The notes under the pieces: model-generated
What the model saw: the letters and a program-made list of their open reading frames with translations, nothing else
What the model was told of the DNA's origin: nothing
Databases searched by the model: none
Shown: in pieces, positions 12,443 through 21,269 of the stretch
Numbering within the stretch: position 1 is the first letter of the stretch
Layout: every line of letters starts with the position of its first letter
From: CAKSST01 sp045535505
GTDB lineage: Bacteria > Bacillota > Clostridia > Oscillospirales > Acutalibacteraceae
Direction: 5' to 3'
DNA length: 23,827 nt
NCBI GenBank assembly: GCA_045535505.1
Contig: JAZSLU010000038.1
Location: 1 to 23,827, forward strand
Translations under genes and position numbers: made by a program

Positions 12443-15406
12443 ATGAACAACCATTTTGAAAAAACAGATATTAAAATAGAAAAAGCAAAGCGCATGCGCC
12501 CACGCAAGCCTTTGTTTTTAATACCTATAATTATCGCTGTTCTTGTTGCCGCAATCATTGTTGCCACTTTGACCATCGGCGGCAAATTACCCTTTGTTAG
12601 CCAAACACTCTCAAATTTTTTCTCATCATTTAAAGACAATCCAACCGTAAGCACTCCTGTTATATCAGATGTTTCACAAATAACATCATCTAACACGGAA
12701 AATGACGTTACAGTCATAGCCCCAAACGACATTAAAGCCGTCTGTCTTGACAACTTTGATGCCGCACACGTTAGCTCTGCCGCAAAATATTGCGCTATTA
12801 ACAGCCTAAATACAGTTATTGTTCCCGCTTTTGTTCAAAAAACAGCAATTTACGAAAACGGCGCTGTCAACTCTGCAATAACCGCCGCACACCAAGAAGG
12901 TATGCTGATTGTTGTTGATTTTAATATTTCTGCTGAAATTTTCAACAAGCAAAGTAATTATGAAAGCAACCTTATTGAAAGCCTTTCAAAACTTCTCGAA
13001 AATGACGGCATTGACGGCTTAATGATAAGCGGTTACGGATTCACGCAGCAAGACGTCACCTTTGAGGAGTTTATCCGTTCCGGGCACAGCGGCAGTTATG
13101 ATAATTATATTTGCAACCGCCAAAGCGCTGTTATAAAAAATATTACAACACAAATTAAAAATTTAAGACCCACTATATTCACCATTCTAAAATGCAATGC
13201 TGTGTGGGCAAAACAAACAAGTAACCCAAACGGCATTTCAACACAAGCAACCGTTTATGAGGACTATACCAACTCTCATGCAGACACTCTTTCTTGGATA
13301 AACTCAAATCTTTTTGATTTTGCTTATATTAACAACGCATTTTCAACAACCAATTCTGCCCTATCTTTTAATACAGTTACACGCTGGTGGCAATCTGCTA
13401 TAGGTGAAAACGCAAAAATTTGCGTTGGTTTATCATCTTCGCTCGTTGGTTCAAGCCAGACAGGCTGGTCCAACCCCGACCAGCTGACGCGTCAGCTTAT
13501 GGCATTGGGCGATGCAAACATTTCGAGCTTTGCTTTTGACAGTTATACAGCACTTGCAAACGACAAAACCGGTAGCACAAACGTACTGTTTAAATACCTT
13601 GCGGGTAATCTTAAAGATAACTACATTTTAAAAGACCTAACCTTTTCTTCACCCTCAAAGAAAACCTTAACAGTTACAGAAAACCATATAAATTTTGTTG
13701 GCGCATCTGACCCGGAATTTCCAATTACACTTAACGGCAATTCTCTTGAGAGAACTGAATATGGTTATTTTAGTATTGACTGTAAATTAAATGTTGGCAC
13801 TAATAAATTTGTCTTTGTTCACAAGGGCAAAACCGTAACATATAACGTAACCTACCGCTATGTTGTACTCAAAGCAATTTCACCATCGGCTGCTACTAAA
13901 ATTGACGGCTCTTCAACAATGGTTGTTTCCTGCGTAGCACGTCAAGGCAGTAAGGTTACAGCAACCTTTAACGGTAAGACAATAACACTTTCCCCCACCA
14001 CAACTGACAATGAGGATGCCATTGTTGACGAATCGGGCAGTTTTGGCGGTTTTGCGGGCAGTTTTAAAATGCCGGACAATTATACTGCCGACAAAGCTTA
14101 CGGCAAGGTTGTGTTTAAAGCAACGCATAACGGCATTACCGAGAGTATGTCTAGCGGCACTATTACTGTTCTTAAAACCAAAAAGCCCCAAATTGTTGAC
14201 ACAAACGTTTACCCCTCAAACAGTAAATATACAAACGTCGGCGCAGGTCTTATCGGCGAAGTTACACGTTTTCAGGGTGAAACCTTTACCGGCAATACAG
14301 TTGACGATAAATCACTAGCATATAACAACTATCTGCCAAAGGGTACGGTTGATTACGTTAGTCCCAACAAAATCACCTACGGTTCTAACCAATATCACCT
14401 AATGCGCTACGGTAACCGCATATACACAAAACACATCAAGGTTTACGAGGGCGAATTGCCATCAAAAAACAACATCAGCGTTGCATCAACCGTTGAGAGC
14501 AGCCGCTACACGACCTTAACGCTTAATGTTGACTGGAAGGCACCTTTTAATTTTGAACTTAAAAACCAAAAATACAACAGCGACAGAAGCATTGGCGAGG
14601 TCACATTTTCTTATGTTTCTATCAATTTCTGCTATGCAGGCAGTTTTGACGGTAGTATCGAGCTTGACCCCAACAACCCTGTTTTCTCGGGCTATGAAAT
14701 AATTAAAAACGAAATTGACTATACTCTTATATTAAAACTGCGCAAGACCGCCGCATTTTATGGTTGGTCGGCAGATTATAACGATAGCGGTCAGCTTGTT
14801 TTCAAGTTTTTAAAACCTGCAAAAATTTCTGCCGCTCAAAATGACTATGGTTATTCACTTAACGGCGTACGAATTCTAATTGACGTCGGTCACGGCGGCA
14901 ATGACGGCGGCTCGCCCGGCAAACCCTTTGACGAGGCTGACCTTAACCTCACCTTAGCACAAAAATTGCAAGGCAGACTTGAATCGATAGGCGCTACCGT
15001 TATAATGACACGTACAACCGACTCATCACTTGACCCTGATGTTAGAATTCAAAAGTTCTTGAACTCTAACCCTGACTTAATGATATCTATCCACCGCAAC
15101 GCCGCCACAACAACTAGCCCCAACGGTTTTGGGTCATATTATTTTAACGCATTTTCAAAATCGGCGGCACAACACGTTTTTGATGCCACAAAGAGCGCTG
15201 CTCTTTATAACAACAATGCTTGGACAGCGCTAAAATTCCATTATTTTTATATGTGCCGTTACACAGCTTCTCCCACCGTTTTGACCGAAAACGGCTTTAT
15301 GACAAACAGCGCCGAATATCAAAATTTGGTTAAAGACGATTATAATGAAAAATGCGCTGATGCATTAACAAAAGGCATAATTAACTATTTTAAATCTATT
15401 CAGTAA
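12443..15406 (+). CDS. Membrane-anchored glycosidase-like / Amidase_3 fusion
   Basis: A 987-residue surface protein. A basic N-terminus (RMRPRK) and one membrane helix (about 27-49) anchor it. Residues about 92-390 resemble a TIM-barrel glycoside-hydrolase-like domain (GHL10/YngK style: VCLDNF at the start, GLMISGYGF and ICVGLSSS strands). A beta-rich, Ig-like linker follows (about 410-800). The C-terminus (about 813-985) is an N-acetylmuramoyl-L-alanine amidase (Amidase_3) with zinc ligands H817 (DVGHGG), E831 and H884 (SIHRNA) and catalytic E949 (LTENGF). It likely cuts peptidoglycan stem peptides; the first domain may bind or cut glycan. The frame is open to 12335, but ATG 12443 after GGAG and behind the promoter is chosen. 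Confidence 0.85.
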   Translation: MNNHFEKTDIKIEKAKRMRPRKPLFLIPIIIAVLVAAIIVATLTIGGKLPFVSQTLSNFFSSFKDNPTVSTPVISDVSQITSSNTENDVTVIAPNDIKAVCLDNFDAAHVSSAAKYCAINSLNTVIVPAFVQKTAIYENGAVNSAITAAHQEGMLIVVDFNISAEIFNKQSNYESNLIESLSKLLENDGIDGLMISGYGFTQQDVTFEEFIRSGHSGSYDNYICNRQSAVIKNITTQIKNLRPTIFTILKCNAVWAKQTSNPNGISTQATVYEDYTNSHADTLSWINSNLFDFAYINNAFSTTNSALSFNTVTRWWQSAIGENAKICVGLSSSLVGSSQTGWSNPDQLTRQLMALGDANISSFAFDSYTALANDKTGSTNVLFKYLAGNLKDNYILKDLTFSSPSKKTLTVTENHINFVGASDPEFPITLNGNSLERTEYGYFSIDCKLNVGTNKFVFVHKGKTVTYNVTYRYVVLKAISPSAATKIDGSSTMVVSCVARQGSKVTATFNGKTITLSPTTTDNEDAIVDESGSFGGFAGSFKMPDNYTADKAYGKVVFKATHNGITESMSSGTITVLKTKKPQIVDTNVYPSNSKYTNVGAGLIGEVTRFQGETFTGNTVDDKSLAYNNYLPKGTVDYVSPNKITYGSNQYHLMRYGNRIYTKHIKVYEGELPSKNNISVASTVESSRYTTLTLNVDWKAPFNFELKNQKYNSDRSIGEVTFSYVSINFCYAGSFDGSIELDPNNPVFSGYEIIKNEIDYTLILKLRKTAAFYGWSADYNDSGQLVFKFLKPAKISAAQNDYGYSLNGVRILIDVGHGGNDGGSPGKPFDEADLNLTLAQKLQGRLESIGATVIMTRTTDSSLDPDVRIQKFLNSNPDLMISIHRNAATTTSPNGFGSYYFNAFSKSAAQHVFDATKSAALYNNNAWTALKFHYFYMCRYTASPTVLTENGFMTNSAEYQNLVKDDYNEKCADALTKGIINYFKSIQ

Positions 15407-15409
15407 CAA

Positions 15410-15443
15410 ACAAAACCCAAGGTTTAATTACCTTGGGTTTTGT
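15410..15443 (+). terminator. Strong terminator after the amidase fusion
   Basis: Stem CAAAACCCAAGG / CCTTGGGTTTTG with an 8-base loop, T-rich on both sides. It can serve the converging zinc-ribbon gene too. Confidence 0.85.
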
Positions 15444-15463
15444 TATTAAAACTATAATATCAA

Positions 15464-15799
15464 TTAAAAAGCAATTCCTGTAGTTTTAAAGATAGCAGGA
15501 ATAAAAAGACAAGCAAAAATAACAACTAATACTATACCGATTATGTTCCAAATTAATACTGCTCTTGAAAAGTTTTTTAAACTTTTATTTTGGGGTGCAA
15601 AAGAGAAAACAACGCTTGCAATAAAACCGAAAAACGGTACCGAGAACAAAAGCAGTAACCAAAAGAAAGGACCTTTGCCAACAACATTATCTTGGTCGCA
15701 AACAGCCATATCTTTCGGTATTGTTGGCGTACCGCACGTTGAGCAAAACTGTTCATTTATATCTATTTCTTTACCGCATTGCGAACAAAATTTAGCCAT
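15464..15799 (-). CDS. Zinc-ribbon membrane protein
   Basis: A 111-residue protein with an N-terminal zinc ribbon of the double CxxC type (FCSQCGKEI then FCSTCGTP, cysteines at about 5, 8, 19 and 22). Two membrane helices follow, near 45-68 and 82-103, around a basic PQNKSLKNFSRA loop. The zinc_ribbon_2 plus TM architecture is common in Firmicutes with no assigned function. GGAGGTTACAGT gives a good ribosome-binding site for ATG 15799. It has its own promoter and is not in an operon. Confidence 0.8.
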   Translation of the reverse strand: MAKFCSQCGKEIDINEQFCSTCGTPTIPKDMAVCDQDNVVGKGPFFWLLLLFSVPFFGFIASVVFSFAPQNKSLKNFSRAVLIWNIIGIVLVVIFACLFIPAIFKTTGIAF

Positions 15800-15828
15800 A
15801 CTGTAACCTCCAAAAGAGTTTTTTTGTT

Positions 15829-15857
15829 ATTATATTACATAATTTAATAAATTTCAA
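15829..15857 (-). promoter_or_regulatory. Promoter of the zinc-ribbon gene
   Basis: On the minus strand TTGAAA (15852-15857), 17 bases, TATAAT (15829-15834). Confidence 0.7.
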
Positions 15858-15905
15858 CAAAAACCATAAATTCACCTTTATATTATATTGTGGTATAATA
15901 TAAAC

Positions 15906-15934
15906 AAAGCCTCCCTTGTGTAAAGGGAGGCTTT
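15906..15934. terminator. Terminator of spoIVB
   Basis: 12-bp stem AAAGCCTCCCTT / AAGGGAGGCTTT with a 5-base loop, lying 4 bases past the spoIVB stop; bidirectional. Confidence 0.8.
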
Positions 15935-15937
15935 ATA

Positions 15938-17152
15938 TTACGATGCTTCTTTTAATTGTTGTTCGGATACCGTTTGAGCAGTTTCCAGCATATTCTCTGC
16001 GAAAATTGCGTAGCCTTTTGTTGGGTCATCTACTAAAACGTGAGTAACTGCTCCAATTAGTTTGCCATTTTGAATGATGGGTGAGCCGCTCATTCCTTGC
16101 ACTATACCGCCTGTAATTGAAATTAACTCTTTATCGGTTATTTTTATAACCATATTTTTTTCACTGTTATTTTTGTCATTTACGCTTAAAATTTTACAGT
16201 CGTAATATTTTGGTCCTTGCGAATCAATGGTGGTCAAAATTTTTGCTTCGCCCACTTTAACTTCGGTTGATGTGGCAAGTGTCATATAATTTTGGGACAA
16301 ACTGCAGTTGTCGGATATGCCGTAAACGCCATTCTCGCAGTTATATTCCAAACTTGCAATTTTTTGGTCAGTTAATCTGCCTTTAAGCTCACCGGGTGAG
16401 CCTTTTTTGCTTTTTGTATATGCAACTATTTCAGCCAACACCAATTCACCCGAGCCAACGGTCATTAGACAGTCGGCATCACTGTCGCAAAGTCCATGCC
16501 CAAGTCCGCACATTGTTTTTGTAGCAGGGTTGTAAAAGGTTAATGTGCCAATACCAGCAGAACTGTCACGCACCCATATACCGCCTTTATATTTTCCTGC
16601 AGTTTTTGAAAGCGCGGGTTTTAGTTCTAAATTAATTTGCTTGTTATCTCTTATTGCAACAACCTTTAAGGTATTACCGCTTGAATTTTCAATCAAATAA
16701 GAAATATCGGCATTGCTTTCAATCTTTACGCCGTTAATATAGGTTATACTGTCACCAATTTTTAACCCTGCATCTTTTGCGGGATAAACATTACCGTTAA
16801 CAGTGTCAACTGCCGACAAATCAATAACCAAGACACCCTCAGTATAAAGTTTAATACCAAAAGAGTTTCCAAGCACACATACTTGTTTTTGGTCAACAAC
16901 AGTAACGCTTGCATCTTTTACGGGAATTAAACCCAAAAGCTGAATATCCGCTGTATATTGGTCACCTGTATTTACATTTGAGTCATTCTTATTAACAGAA
17001 AGCGGTAATGCCGAGTTAATAAACAACTCATTGCCGCTGACAACATTAAAGTTATCGGGCAATGTCAGTCTCAAATAGGTTACGGCACCAAGCGCAAAAA
17101 CACATATTACTGCTGTTATTGTATAAAATAATTTTATAATTTTTTTGCCAAT
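15938..17152 (-). CDS. spoIVB: SpoIVB S55 serine protease with PDZ domain (start codon anomalous)
   Basis: About 404 residues, close to the 426 of Bacillus SpoIVB. In spore formers it is made in the forespore, secreted into the intermembrane space, and triggers SpoIVFB processing of pro-sigma-K. A membrane helix (KKIIKLFYTITAVICVFALG) is followed by a beta-rich region, a PDZ domain (VYPAKDAGLKIGDSITYING) and the S55 domain with His in GLGHGLCD and Ser in GMSGSP. The anchor is in frame, but no ATG, GTG or TTG precedes it. Only ATT codons at 17152 or 17158 follow the GGGGGAG site. An in-frame TTG at 17074 would lose the membrane helix. One extra A in the A7 tract (17140-17146) would bring TTG 17151 into frame. 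Confidence 0.9.
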   Translation of the reverse strand: MGKKIIKLFYTITAVICVFALGAVTYLRLTLPDNFNVVSGNELFINSALPLSVNKNDSNVNTGDQYTADIQLLGLIPVKDASVTVVDQKQVCVLGNSFGIKLYTEGVLVIDLSAVDTVNGNVYPAKDAGLKIGDSITYINGVKIESNADISYLIENSSGNTLKVVAIRDNKQINLELKPALSKTAGKYKGGIWVRDSSAGIGTLTFYNPATKTMCGLGHGLCDSDADCLMTVGSGELVLAEIVAYTKSKKGSPGELKGRLTDQKIASLEYNCENGVYGISDNCSLSQNYMTLATSTEVKVGEAKILTTIDSQGPKYYDCKILSVNDKNNSEKNMVIKITDKELISITGGIVQGMSGSPIIQNGKLIGAVTHVLVDDPTKGYAIFAENMLETAQTVSEQQLKEAS

Positions 17153-17254
17153 ATCAATCTCCCCCTTTTGCTCGGCTTTAATATTTTTTCCGAAAGAGCA
17201 AAAATTAATATTGTCAAAAAATCAATTTACTGAAATGTTTTACATAATATAAAA

Positions 17255-17300
17255 ATTTTTGGACTCTGCTTTTATTTTAACCAAAGCTGAGTCCAAAAAT
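17255..17300 (-). terminator. Terminator between ymxH and spoIVB
   Basis: 18-base arms (ATTTTTGGACTCTGCTTT at 17255-17272 against 17283-17300) with one mismatch and T-rich ends. It separates the YlmC/YmxH gene from spoIVB, so spoIVB should have its own forespore promoter, which I cannot place firmly. Confidence 0.75.
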
Positions 17301-17302
17301 AA

Positions 17303-17599
17303 TTAGTTATTAAAAATTTTAAATTTAAAAAATTCTCTTTGTGGTTTTCTCACAACGGTCGGCAACTCAAAGTTAACCAAAATGGTATCTTGACCTATTA
17401 CCTCAATATTACTCCAAGGGATAACGATGTCATCATGCTTTAATGGACCGGAAAACAATCCTTTTTTTGAAAAAATTATTATAGAAACTAAATTACCTGT
17501 ATGTGCATCTACCTCAACATCGCAAACATAGCCCAATATTGTTCCGTCTTTTATACAAACAACCTGCTTGTCGCGCAATTCGGCAATACTGCAGTTCAT
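17303..17599 (-). CDS. ylmC: YlmC/YmxH family PRC-barrel sporulation protein
   Basis: A 98-residue single-domain PRC-barrel protein (PF05239). The opening CSIAELRDKQVVCIKDGTIL, the GYVCDVEVDAHTGNLVSII strand pair and the DIVIPWSNIEVIGQDTILV core match the YlmC/YmxH family found near sporulation genes; in Clostridia it is often next to sigG or spoIVB. Its molecular role is unknown. The frame opens earlier, but ATG 17599 after AAAGGAGTGG is the supported start. Its position between spoIVB and the sigG remnant supports this being the normal chromosomal sigG neighbourhood. Confidence 0.85.
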   Translation of the reverse strand: MNCSIAELRDKQVVCIKDGTILGYVCDVEVDAHTGNLVSIIIFSKKGLFSGPLKHDDIVIPWSNIEVIGQDTILVNFELPTVVRKPQREFFKFKIFNN

Positions 17600-17656
17600 A
17601 AAACCACTCCTTTTAATAATAAATATGCGCACTATCAATTTGTTAACACAAATTTA

Positions 17657-17685
17657 TTGAATATAATTATTTTTTATGATATATA
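17657..17685 (+). promoter_or_regulatory. Candidate promoter of the transglutaminase-like lipoprotein
   Basis: TTGAAT (17657-17662), 17 bases, TATATA (17680-17685) in the AT-rich divergent gap. Moderate match only. Confidence 0.45.
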
Positions 17686-17716
17686 TTAATTATAAAATCT
17701 AAGGGGTGTGTGCGTT

Positions 17717-19117
17717 TTGAAAAGGTTTATATCTTTTGTTGCTATTTCGTTATCCCTCTTTTCATTATGGGGATGCAAAAAACAAATACCTATTTACAGT
17801 TATTATTCCGAATATGAAATTATTGTATATGAAAACGAAGAAAATAATGATACAAATAAAAAATCTAACGATAACAAAACAAAAAAGCCGAACGTAGCAA
17901 CTCCAAGCACAACCACTAATTTTGAAACTGTTAACGATATTGTTCTTGAGGAAATTCCTGAACAGCAAGATGCGTCTGGAGTTAATGAACAAATTTTCAT
18001 TGAAACAGCTCACACTGCCGTATTAGAGGAAGAATATTATCAATACAACTCGCTTACCAACAGCCAAAAACTTGTTTACAAGGAAATTTTAAATGCTATT
18101 AAAGAAACAAAAAATATTATTAGGCTTAATTCTTTTAAAATTTCAAACGAAGAGGGATATTTAATTTTACAAAAAGTGCTTTGTGACCATCCGGAATTCT
18201 TTTATGTATCAAAATATACCTCTTGTGTTAAAAACCCTTTTTCTGATACTCTTTCAGCACTTGTGCTTTATTATACTGACGGCATAACAGTTGATAAGAT
18301 TGATGATAATCTTAAACTTTACGACGTTGCAAACAGAGATAACATTAACCGCCAGGTTAAAGATTTTAACAAGAAGGTTGAAGAAATTTTATGTCAAGTT
18401 CCTCTTGGAACGTCACAGGTTTACAAAGAAAAATTTATTCATAATTATATTATTTTAAACACACAATATGACACAAAAGCTGCAGCAACCGAAGAGATTT
18501 CTTTTGGTCAGGCCATATCACACGATTGGGACGTTTACGGAGCATTGGTTGAGGGCTGGGCTGTTTGTGAAGGATATTCCAAAGCATTTGCATACCTTTG
18601 TCGTTGTGTTGGCATAAACGCAACTACAATATGCGGCACCAGCCAAAATGTAGGTCATATGTGGAACGCTGTTATGGTTGATGATGAATGGTATCTTACT
18701 GACGTCACTTGGGATGATAGCAACGACAAAACAGATAATAATTTTATATTATATCAATATTTTAACTGCACATCACAAGAGTTTTTAAGCACCCACTCTA
18801 TAGAAACAAATCTTGCATATCCCACATGTACTGCAACCAAAAACTCTTTTTACAACACATTTGCTATCGACTCATCGAGTGGTAAAATATCCTCAAATTA
18901 CAAAACCGTAATTGACGAAATTGTAAAATACAAAGAAGGTTCGCTTGTTTTTTACATAGGTAATAATAAATCTATTTCGCCTATGATAAAAAGTTATGTT
19001 ACAAATCAAAACTCCCCCATTGTTAAATACATTAAAGATAAAAAGTACAACATTTGCTTTACGTTAGAAACAATCAGCTACGGTAATTATATTTGTTACA
19101 CAATAAAATACTCATAA
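17717..19117 (+). CDS. Lipoprotein with transglutaminase-like (protease-type) core
   Basis: A 466-residue exported protein. The signal peptide ends in a lipobox SLWGC, so it is anchored as a lipoprotein. A charged Asn/Lys/Thr-rich linker follows (about 25-90). The transglutaminase-like core (about 235-345) keeps the Cys-His-Asp triad: C284 in WAVCEGYS, H314 in VGHMWNA and D329 in LTDVTWDD. Such domains in bacteria more often act as peptidases or cross-link breakers on the cell surface than as true transglutaminases. TTG 17717, 10 bases after AAGGGG, is preferred to GTG 17708, which almost touches the ribosome-binding site. Placed between ylmC and sigG, a spore or cell-envelope role is possible but unproven. 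Confidence 0.8.
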   Translation: MKRFISFVAISLSLFSLWGCKKQIPIYSYYSEYEIIVYENEENNDTNKKSNDNKTKKPNVATPSTTTNFETVNDIVLEEIPEQQDASGVNEQIFIETAHTAVLEEEYYQYNSLTNSQKLVYKEILNAIKETKNIIRLNSFKISNEEGYLILQKVLCDHPEFFYVSKYTSCVKNPFSDTLSALVLYYTDGITVDKIDDNLKLYDVANRDNINRQVKDFNKKVEEILCQVPLGTSQVYKEKFIHNYIILNTQYDTKAAATEEISFGQAISHDWDVYGALVEGWAVCEGYSKAFAYLCRCVGINATTICGTSQNVGHMWNAVMVDDEWYLTDVTWDDSNDKTDNNFILYQYFNCTSQEFLSTHSIETNLAYPTCTATKNSFYNTFAIDSSSGKISSNYKTVIDEIVKYKEGSLVFYIGNNKSISPMIKSYVTNQNSPIVKYIKDKKYNICFTLETISYGNYICYTIKYS

Positions 19118-19143
19118 AAAAACAGCCGTATGGCTGTTTTTTT
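19116..19143. terminator. Shared bidirectional terminator
   Basis: AAAAACAGCC-GTAT-GGCTGTTTTTTT at the convergent ends of the lipoprotein gene and the sigG remnant. Confidence 0.85.
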
Positions 19144-19621
19144 AACTTTTGATTTTATCTAATGCGCTTTTTTCAAGGCGTGACACCTGCGCTTGCGATA
19201 TGCCAATCTCGTTTGATACTTCCATTTGAGTTTTACCCTGCATAAATCTTAAAGAAAGAATGCGTTTTTCGCGCAAATTAAGGGATTTTATTGCCTCTTT
19301 AAGTGCAATTTCGTCTAACCAGTTATTATCATCGTTTTTATCACCAAGCTGATCTAAAACATAAATTGTATCGCCACCGTCATTATACATTGGCTCATAA
19401 AGCGACATGGGCTCGACAACACTTTCTAAAGCAAAAACCACCTCTTCACGTGGTAATTGCAGCTCGGCAGCAAGTTCGGTTACGGTTGGCTCTCGACAGA
19501 GTTTTTCCATCAATTTTTCTTTTGCCTGCATAGTCTTATATGCTGTATCTTTTATTGAGCGGCTAACTCTTATTGCATTATTATCTCTTAAATATCTGCG
19601 AATTTCTCCAATTATCATTGG
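19142..19621 (-). pseudogene. sigG: sigG (sporulation sigma factor G), C-terminal part only
   Basis: The frame matches sigma-G from IPMIIGEIRRYLRDNN onward through region 3 (REPTVTELAAELQLPREEV) and region 4 with its helix-turn-helix (GKTQMEVSNEIGISQAQVSR), to the stop. About 158 of the usual 250-260 residues remain. All of region 1-2.2 and most of region 2.3/2.4 are missing. Homology stops at the I/V-P codons (19619-19624). Further upstream the frame reads RHSIT and then unrelated sequence, instead of the expected FSTYA. The ATG at 19618 is an internal methionine without a ribosome-binding site, so this is not a working gene as it stands. The accessory segment that begins here is the likely cause. 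Confidence 0.9.
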
Positions 19622-19655
19622 AATGGTTATAGAATGGCGAAAAAATAATATACAT

Positions 19656-19681
19656 AGAGGATGAACTTTTATCCATCCTCT
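19656..19681 (-). terminator. Terminator at the element end
   Basis: AGAGGATG / CATCCTCT stem with a 10-base loop; the minus-strand 3' side continues into ATGTATATTATTTTTT. It would stop transcripts of the ATPase gene before the sigG remnant. Confidence 0.65.
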
Positions 19682-19761
19682 TAATGTCTTATAAATTATC
19701 TACTTAATATTATACTTTTTATAGCGTTTTCGGTCAACTGACAATAACTGTAAACTGATTG

Positions 19762-21216
19762 TTATTTGTAATTTACAATTTGATTTAGATTATAGAGCGT
19801 AATATTGTCGTTATTATCTGCCTCTGATACAACCTTGCTATCAAACCCTGATTCAGAGAAAAGTGCATAATAGAACTTTGCACCTTCTTTAAGAGGTGTC
19901 AGTTTGGCAACCGTATCAAGATACTCAGAATAATCGAACGGTGAATTTTTGAACTTACACTCACCAACCAAATACTCCTTGCCGCCCTTTCCTATGCCGA
20001 GGATATCAATTTCGGTTTCAGCAACTCTAACGCCTTTTGGTGCATCCTTATCACGCACCGTGGTTTTTCCTGTCCATCTGCCCATTTTTGAATAACGGAA
20101 AGGCAGCTCGTTTTTCTTCTGCATCTCTCTTACAAACTCTTTGCACACGTCCTCAAAGGTAAAGGATGCAAACTCGTGCAATGCCGGTGCAATAACATAA
20201 TCATAAACACCGTCTACATCGCCGTCTTCAAGCTGAGAAAAATTTGTAAAACCAAATGCGTACCAAAATCTAAAGAAATTATCGGTCAAGCGATAAGTGC
20301 CTCTGTTAGAGTTGGCTTTTTCCTTGCTTTTGGAATCGACCGAAAACTCACGCTCAACAATTCCAAGTTCAATAAGATTTTTAAGATAAACGCTTGTTTT
20401 TGAGGTGTCCTCTACAAGAGATTTTTGGCTGATGTCATTAAGCTTTGTATTGCCAAGTGCTACCGCCTCAATAATAGAGTTATATATCGGGGTTTCACGA
20501 AGCTCTTGATGAAGTAAAAAATCAACCTCGCTATATAAAACTGAGCCTTTAGTTAGGATATTTTTCTTAATATTCTCCGCCAATGAAAGCTTTGGACTAA
20601 ACTGACGAAGATAATGCGGAATACCACCAAGGATGGAATATGCCAACACCTTATCCTTATCTGAATAGTTGGGAAAGAATTTAATCGCATCATAAAATCC
20701 CATCTCGGTCATTTTGTAAATACCGGTTGCCCTTCCGTAAAGCGGATTTTTTTCGGCAAGTAATTCTTTCTCTATAAAACTCATTGCGCTACCGCACAAT
20801 ACAATCATTACATTTTTATCCTTAAGCTCAGCATCCCAAAGATTTTGCAGCACAGAGGGGATGCTTTTATTTCCTTTACACATATATGGGAACTCGTCTA
20901 TGATGAGTAGTTTCTTTTGATCTCCAAAAGGAAAATCCAAAACAGAACGAAAAGCACTTTCCCAATCTGCAAACTCAGAAATATATTGTTTTGCAGGGAT
21001 ATCCTCTTTTAGAATATGCTTTGAGAATTTGGAAAGCTGAACTTTATCGGTACTTTGCGTGCAGGAATAAAACACATGCTGTTTTCCTTTGCAAAACTCT
21101 CTTAATGTTTCGGTTTTGCCCACACGACGTCTGCCATAAAGAACAACAAGCTGACCATTCTCATTATCAAATTTATCCTGAAGAAACTTTAATTCTGCCT
21201 CTCTTCCAATAAACAT
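19762..21216 (-). CDS. AAA ATPase with C-terminal DUF234 nuclease-like domain
   Basis: A 484-residue protein of the archaeal-type ATPase family (PF01637 then PF03008/DUF234). The Walker A motif YGRRRVGKTE has its lysine at 34; Walker B is LLIIDEFPYM (about 104-113). A winged-helix-like stretch lies near 235-300. The C-terminal domain carries ETEIDILGIGKGGKEYLVGECKF, the E/D-x-EXK arrangement of a PD-(D/E)XK fold. The family is abundant on genomes and mobile elements of archaea and anaerobic Firmicutes; its task is unknown, with defence or DNA-end processing suggested. ATG 21216 follows GGAGGTTTTGAT. It has its own promoter and a double operator, so it is regulated apart from the recombinase. 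Confidence 0.85.
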   Translation of the reverse strand: MFIGREAELKFLQDKFDNENGQLVVLYGRRRVGKTETLREFCKGKQHVFYSCTQSTDKVQLSKFSKHILKEDIPAKQYISEFADWESAFRSVLDFPFGDQKKLLIIDEFPYMCKGNKSIPSVLQNLWDAELKDKNVMIVLCGSAMSFIEKELLAEKNPLYGRATGIYKMTEMGFYDAIKFFPNYSDKDKVLAYSILGGIPHYLRQFSPKLSLAENIKKNILTKGSVLYSEVDFLLHQELRETPIYNSIIEAVALGNTKLNDISQKSLVEDTSKTSVYLKNLIELGIVEREFSVDSKSKEKANSNRGTYRLTDNFFRFWYAFGFTNFSQLEDGDVDGVYDYVIAPALHEFASFTFEDVCKEFVREMQKKNELPFRYSKMGRWTGKTTVRDKDAPKGVRVAETEIDILGIGKGGKEYLVGECKFKNSPFDYSEYLDTVAKLTPLKEGAKFYYALFSESGFDSKVVSEADNNDNITLYNLNQIVNYK

Positions 21217-21236
21217 ATCAAAACCTCCGTTAATTC

Positions 21237-21263
21237 AAATCGTGATTTACTAAATCGTGATTT
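21237..21263. promoter_or_regulatory. Tandem palindromic operators upstream of the ATPase gene
   Basis: Two identical copies of AAATCGTGATTT (21237-21248 and 21252-21263), each a near-palindrome (AAATC-GT-GATTT), start 15 bases apart. They cover about +1 to +27 of the transcript, where a bound repressor would block initiation or elongation. Confidence 0.7.
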
Positions 21264-21269
21264 GATAAT

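Noticed and set aside
19142..19618. Complete short sigma factor starting at ATG 19618
   Set aside because: That ATG is the internal Met of the conserved VPMIIGEI segment, has no ribosome-binding site, and the protein would lack the core-binding and -10-binding region 2.
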